Positions 5,445 to 5,530 of a stretch of 5,530 nucleotides of DNA are shown here, piece after piece. Positions within the stretch are counted from its first letter, which is position 1; each line of letters opens with the position of its first letter. A program made the translations under genes and the position numbers. The notes below the pieces were generated by a model, which saw nothing but the letters and a program-made list of their open reading frames with translations, had not been told where the DNA came from and searched no databases. The DNA comes from Bacteroides sp. UBA939 (GTDB lineage Bacteria; Bacteroidota; Bacteroidia; Bacteroidales; Bacteroidaceae): positions 1 to 5,530 of the forward strand of contig NZ_DBDF01000021.1 in NCBI RefSeq assembly GCF_002293435.1. The letters run 5' to 3'.

Positions 5445-5530
5445 CGGAGTATCTCAAGGATGAAGCGGACTATCTCAAGGATAAAGCGGACTATCTCAAG
5501 GATGAATGCGGACTATCTCTATTCTCCTCC
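5445..5530 (-). repeat. 21-bp tandem array in the operon leader
   Basis: Units run 5445-5465, 5466-5486, 5487-5508 (one base longer) and a partial unit from 5509 that diverges after CGGACTATCTC. The consensus on the plus strand is CGGACTATCTCAAGGATGAA plus G. A 21-bp period equals two helical turns, so repeated sites would face the same side of DNA, as for a cooperatively binding regulator. The last unit merges into the 17-bp terminal inverted repeat. No Bacteroides -7 box (TAnnTTTG) is intact here; TATCCTTG within a unit on the minus strand is one base off but lacks a properly spaced TTTG. The promoter may lie beyond the right edge. Confidence 0.88.
5514..5530 (-). repeat. Right copy of 17-bp terminal inverted repeat
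   Basis: TATCTCTATTCTCCTCC is the exact reverse complement of positions 8-24. It is cut off by the window end, so its outer limit is unknown. It adjoins the 21-bp array, whose TATCTC it shares, about 120 bp upstream of the first start codon. Inverted copies flanking an entire surface-protein operon are what an invertible or excisable segment would show; equally they could be two copies of a dispersed element. Confidence 0.75.

Noticed and set aside
5395..5457. Longer version of gene 1 starting at 5457
   Set aside because: The upstream start is TTG and the added 21 residues (SKFKIYNSKFKKN) are only the translated heptamer array. The lipoprotein signal peptide begins cleanly at the ATG at 5394.
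5445..5530. Promoter with Bacteroides -7/-33 boxes
   Set aside because: The best -7 candidate, TATCCTTG on the minus strand, has a mismatch and recurs only as part of the repeat; no TTTG at the right spacing was found.

Overview
The window looks like an accessory surface-structure locus from a gut Bacteroidales genome, most likely Bacteroides or a close relative. The reasons are two secreted lipoproteins with acidic residues right after the lipobox cysteine, fimbrillin (FimA/Mfa-type) folds followed by BACON-like modules, AT-rich translation starts without a classical Shine-Dalgarno, and intergenic heptamer arrays of the TTTTGAA and CTWATCA kind. Assignments rest on reading the sequence and on family knowledge; no database search was run.

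All supported genes lie on the minus strand and read as one operon from right to left. The right flank (5395-5530) is a 5' leader made almost entirely of repeats: a 21-bp tandem array, then a 7-bp tandem array that stops a few bases before the first start codon. Gene 1 (5394-3055) encodes a 779-residue lipoprotein with an Mfa2/FimB-like N-terminal half, three BACON-like modules and an unrecognised AT-rich C-terminal module. Gene 2 (3026-1350) encodes a 558-residue FimA/Mfa1-type fimbrillin with a BACON-like C-terminal extension. Genes 3 and 4 (1338-934 and 922-632) are small, apparently cytoplasmic proteins that are paralogues of each other; their shared core resembles the start of MutS domain I. 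Both are preceded by 11-bp gaps, so they are probably translationally coupled to the fimbrial genes.

The operon ends in a 21-bp-stem, long-loop hairpin followed by a T-run on the minus strand (615-509). Left of it, positions 1-508 hold no convincing gene. They hold an imperfect 29/30-bp direct repeat with hairpin potential, four tandem 22-bp palindromic units (107-194), and nine tandem 7-bp units (31-93). A 17-bp sequence at 8-24 is repeated exactly, in inverted orientation, at 5514-5530, so the operon and both repeat flanks sit between inverted copies.

Proposed working picture (inference): genes 1 and 2 are exported by Sec, lipidated, moved to the cell surface and polymerised or anchored as a type V-like pilus; genes 3 and 4 are cytoplasmic accessories of unknown function. 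The repeat-rich leader and the terminal inverted repeats make this a candidate for phase-variable or recombining expression, but no recombinase gene and no good Bacteroides -7 promoter is visible inside the window.
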